Positions 63,881 through 64,000 of a stretch of 64,000 nucleotides of DNA are shown here, in pieces. A program made the position numbers and the translations under genes. The notes under the pieces were generated by a model. That model worked only from the letters and a program-made list of their open reading frames with translations, did not search any database and was not told where the DNA came from. The DNA is taken from positions 2,416,001-2,480,000 of the forward strand of contig JAUKNK010000147.1 in NCBI GenBank assembly GCA_030765055.1, written 5' to 3'. The stretch's first letter is position 1, and each line of letters starts with the position of its first letter. This stretch comes from Mantis religiosa. Lineage: Eukaryota; Arthropoda; Insecta; Mantodea; Mantidae.

Positions 63881-64000
63881 GTTATATTATGCAATATATA
63901 CTCCATCTGCACCAGGAATGATTTTTTAATTGAACATCGACTAGCATTAAGCGCCACCTACAATGCCAATGCAGAACTAATCACGTCCGACAGTCTCGGA
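63881..64000. other. Window end, no feature
   Basis: Short remainder without a recognisable element. Confidence 0.4.

Noticed and set aside
1..64000. CRISPR arrays, bacterial operons, rRNA genes and standalone tRNA genes
   Set aside because: No regularly spaced direct repeats and no ribosomal or bacterial gene similarity. The tRNA-like promoter boxes all lead into SINE bodies.

Overview
The window looks like intergenic, repeat-dominated DNA from a large arthropod genome, most likely an insect. I found no host gene, rRNA gene or CRISPR array. Almost everything recognisable is a transposable element, and almost every coding frame is broken. The element mix fits an insect with a big genome: Ty3/Gypsy, BEL/Pao, several non-LTR (LINE) clades, MULE, mariner (one with a DUF4817-type N-terminus), pogo/Tigger, a P-element-like fragment and tRNA-headed SINEs. 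A cockroach- or stick-insect-like genome is a guess, not something I can show.

Region 1 (1-16240) is a nested stack. An old LINE with ORF1, endonuclease, RT and RNase H (call it LINE A) is split by three insertions. The first is a 5'-truncated second LINE (about 1946-3421), which keeps an intact RNase H frame. The second is a Mutator-like transposon with perfect 18-bp terminal inverted repeats (3536-12235), itself split by a nearly intact Ty3/Gypsy element (4311-9906) with two 423-bp LTRs and a 4-bp target duplication. The third is an unidentified insert of about 0.5 kb (14690-15215).

Region 2 (16240-28050) holds a full-length but dead mariner (16681-17991). Next is a P-element-like transposase fragment cut by a second copy of the same Gypsy family (18501-24244) with 488-bp LTRs. 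After that come a 1.35-kb inverted-repeat structure with a perfect 99-bp-arm palindrome next to a Jockey-like RT fragment, a CR1/L2-like RT tail, and a 267-bp solo LTR.

Region 3 (29400-46160) holds a pogo/Tigger relic, a BEL/Pao relic (30902-34925), a cryptic MULE deletion derivative (about 34924-37215), a second mariner, a Tigger N-terminal frame, a cluster of SINEs (39.7-42.8 kb), and a reverse-strand retrotransposon gag carrying a microsatellite and a probable LTR.

Region 4 (46250-61600) starts with a third, decayed Gypsy copy on the + strand whose Gag has nine 14-residue coiled-coil repeats. A segment of about 3.1 kb then occurs twice in the same orientation (51627-54839 and 57797-60829). 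The copies are separated by unique DNA and a 2.1-kb GAGC-rich satellite. The second copy carries a 100-nt exact inverted copy of part of that satellite. A Jockey RT fragment abuts the end of the second copy. The last 2.4 kb is nearly featureless apart from one SINE.

No coordinated gene system is visible. The value of the window lies in TE families and rearrangements: the MULE pair, the Gypsy LTR and Gag variants, the promoter-bearing palindrome, and the satellite with its inverted templated insertion.
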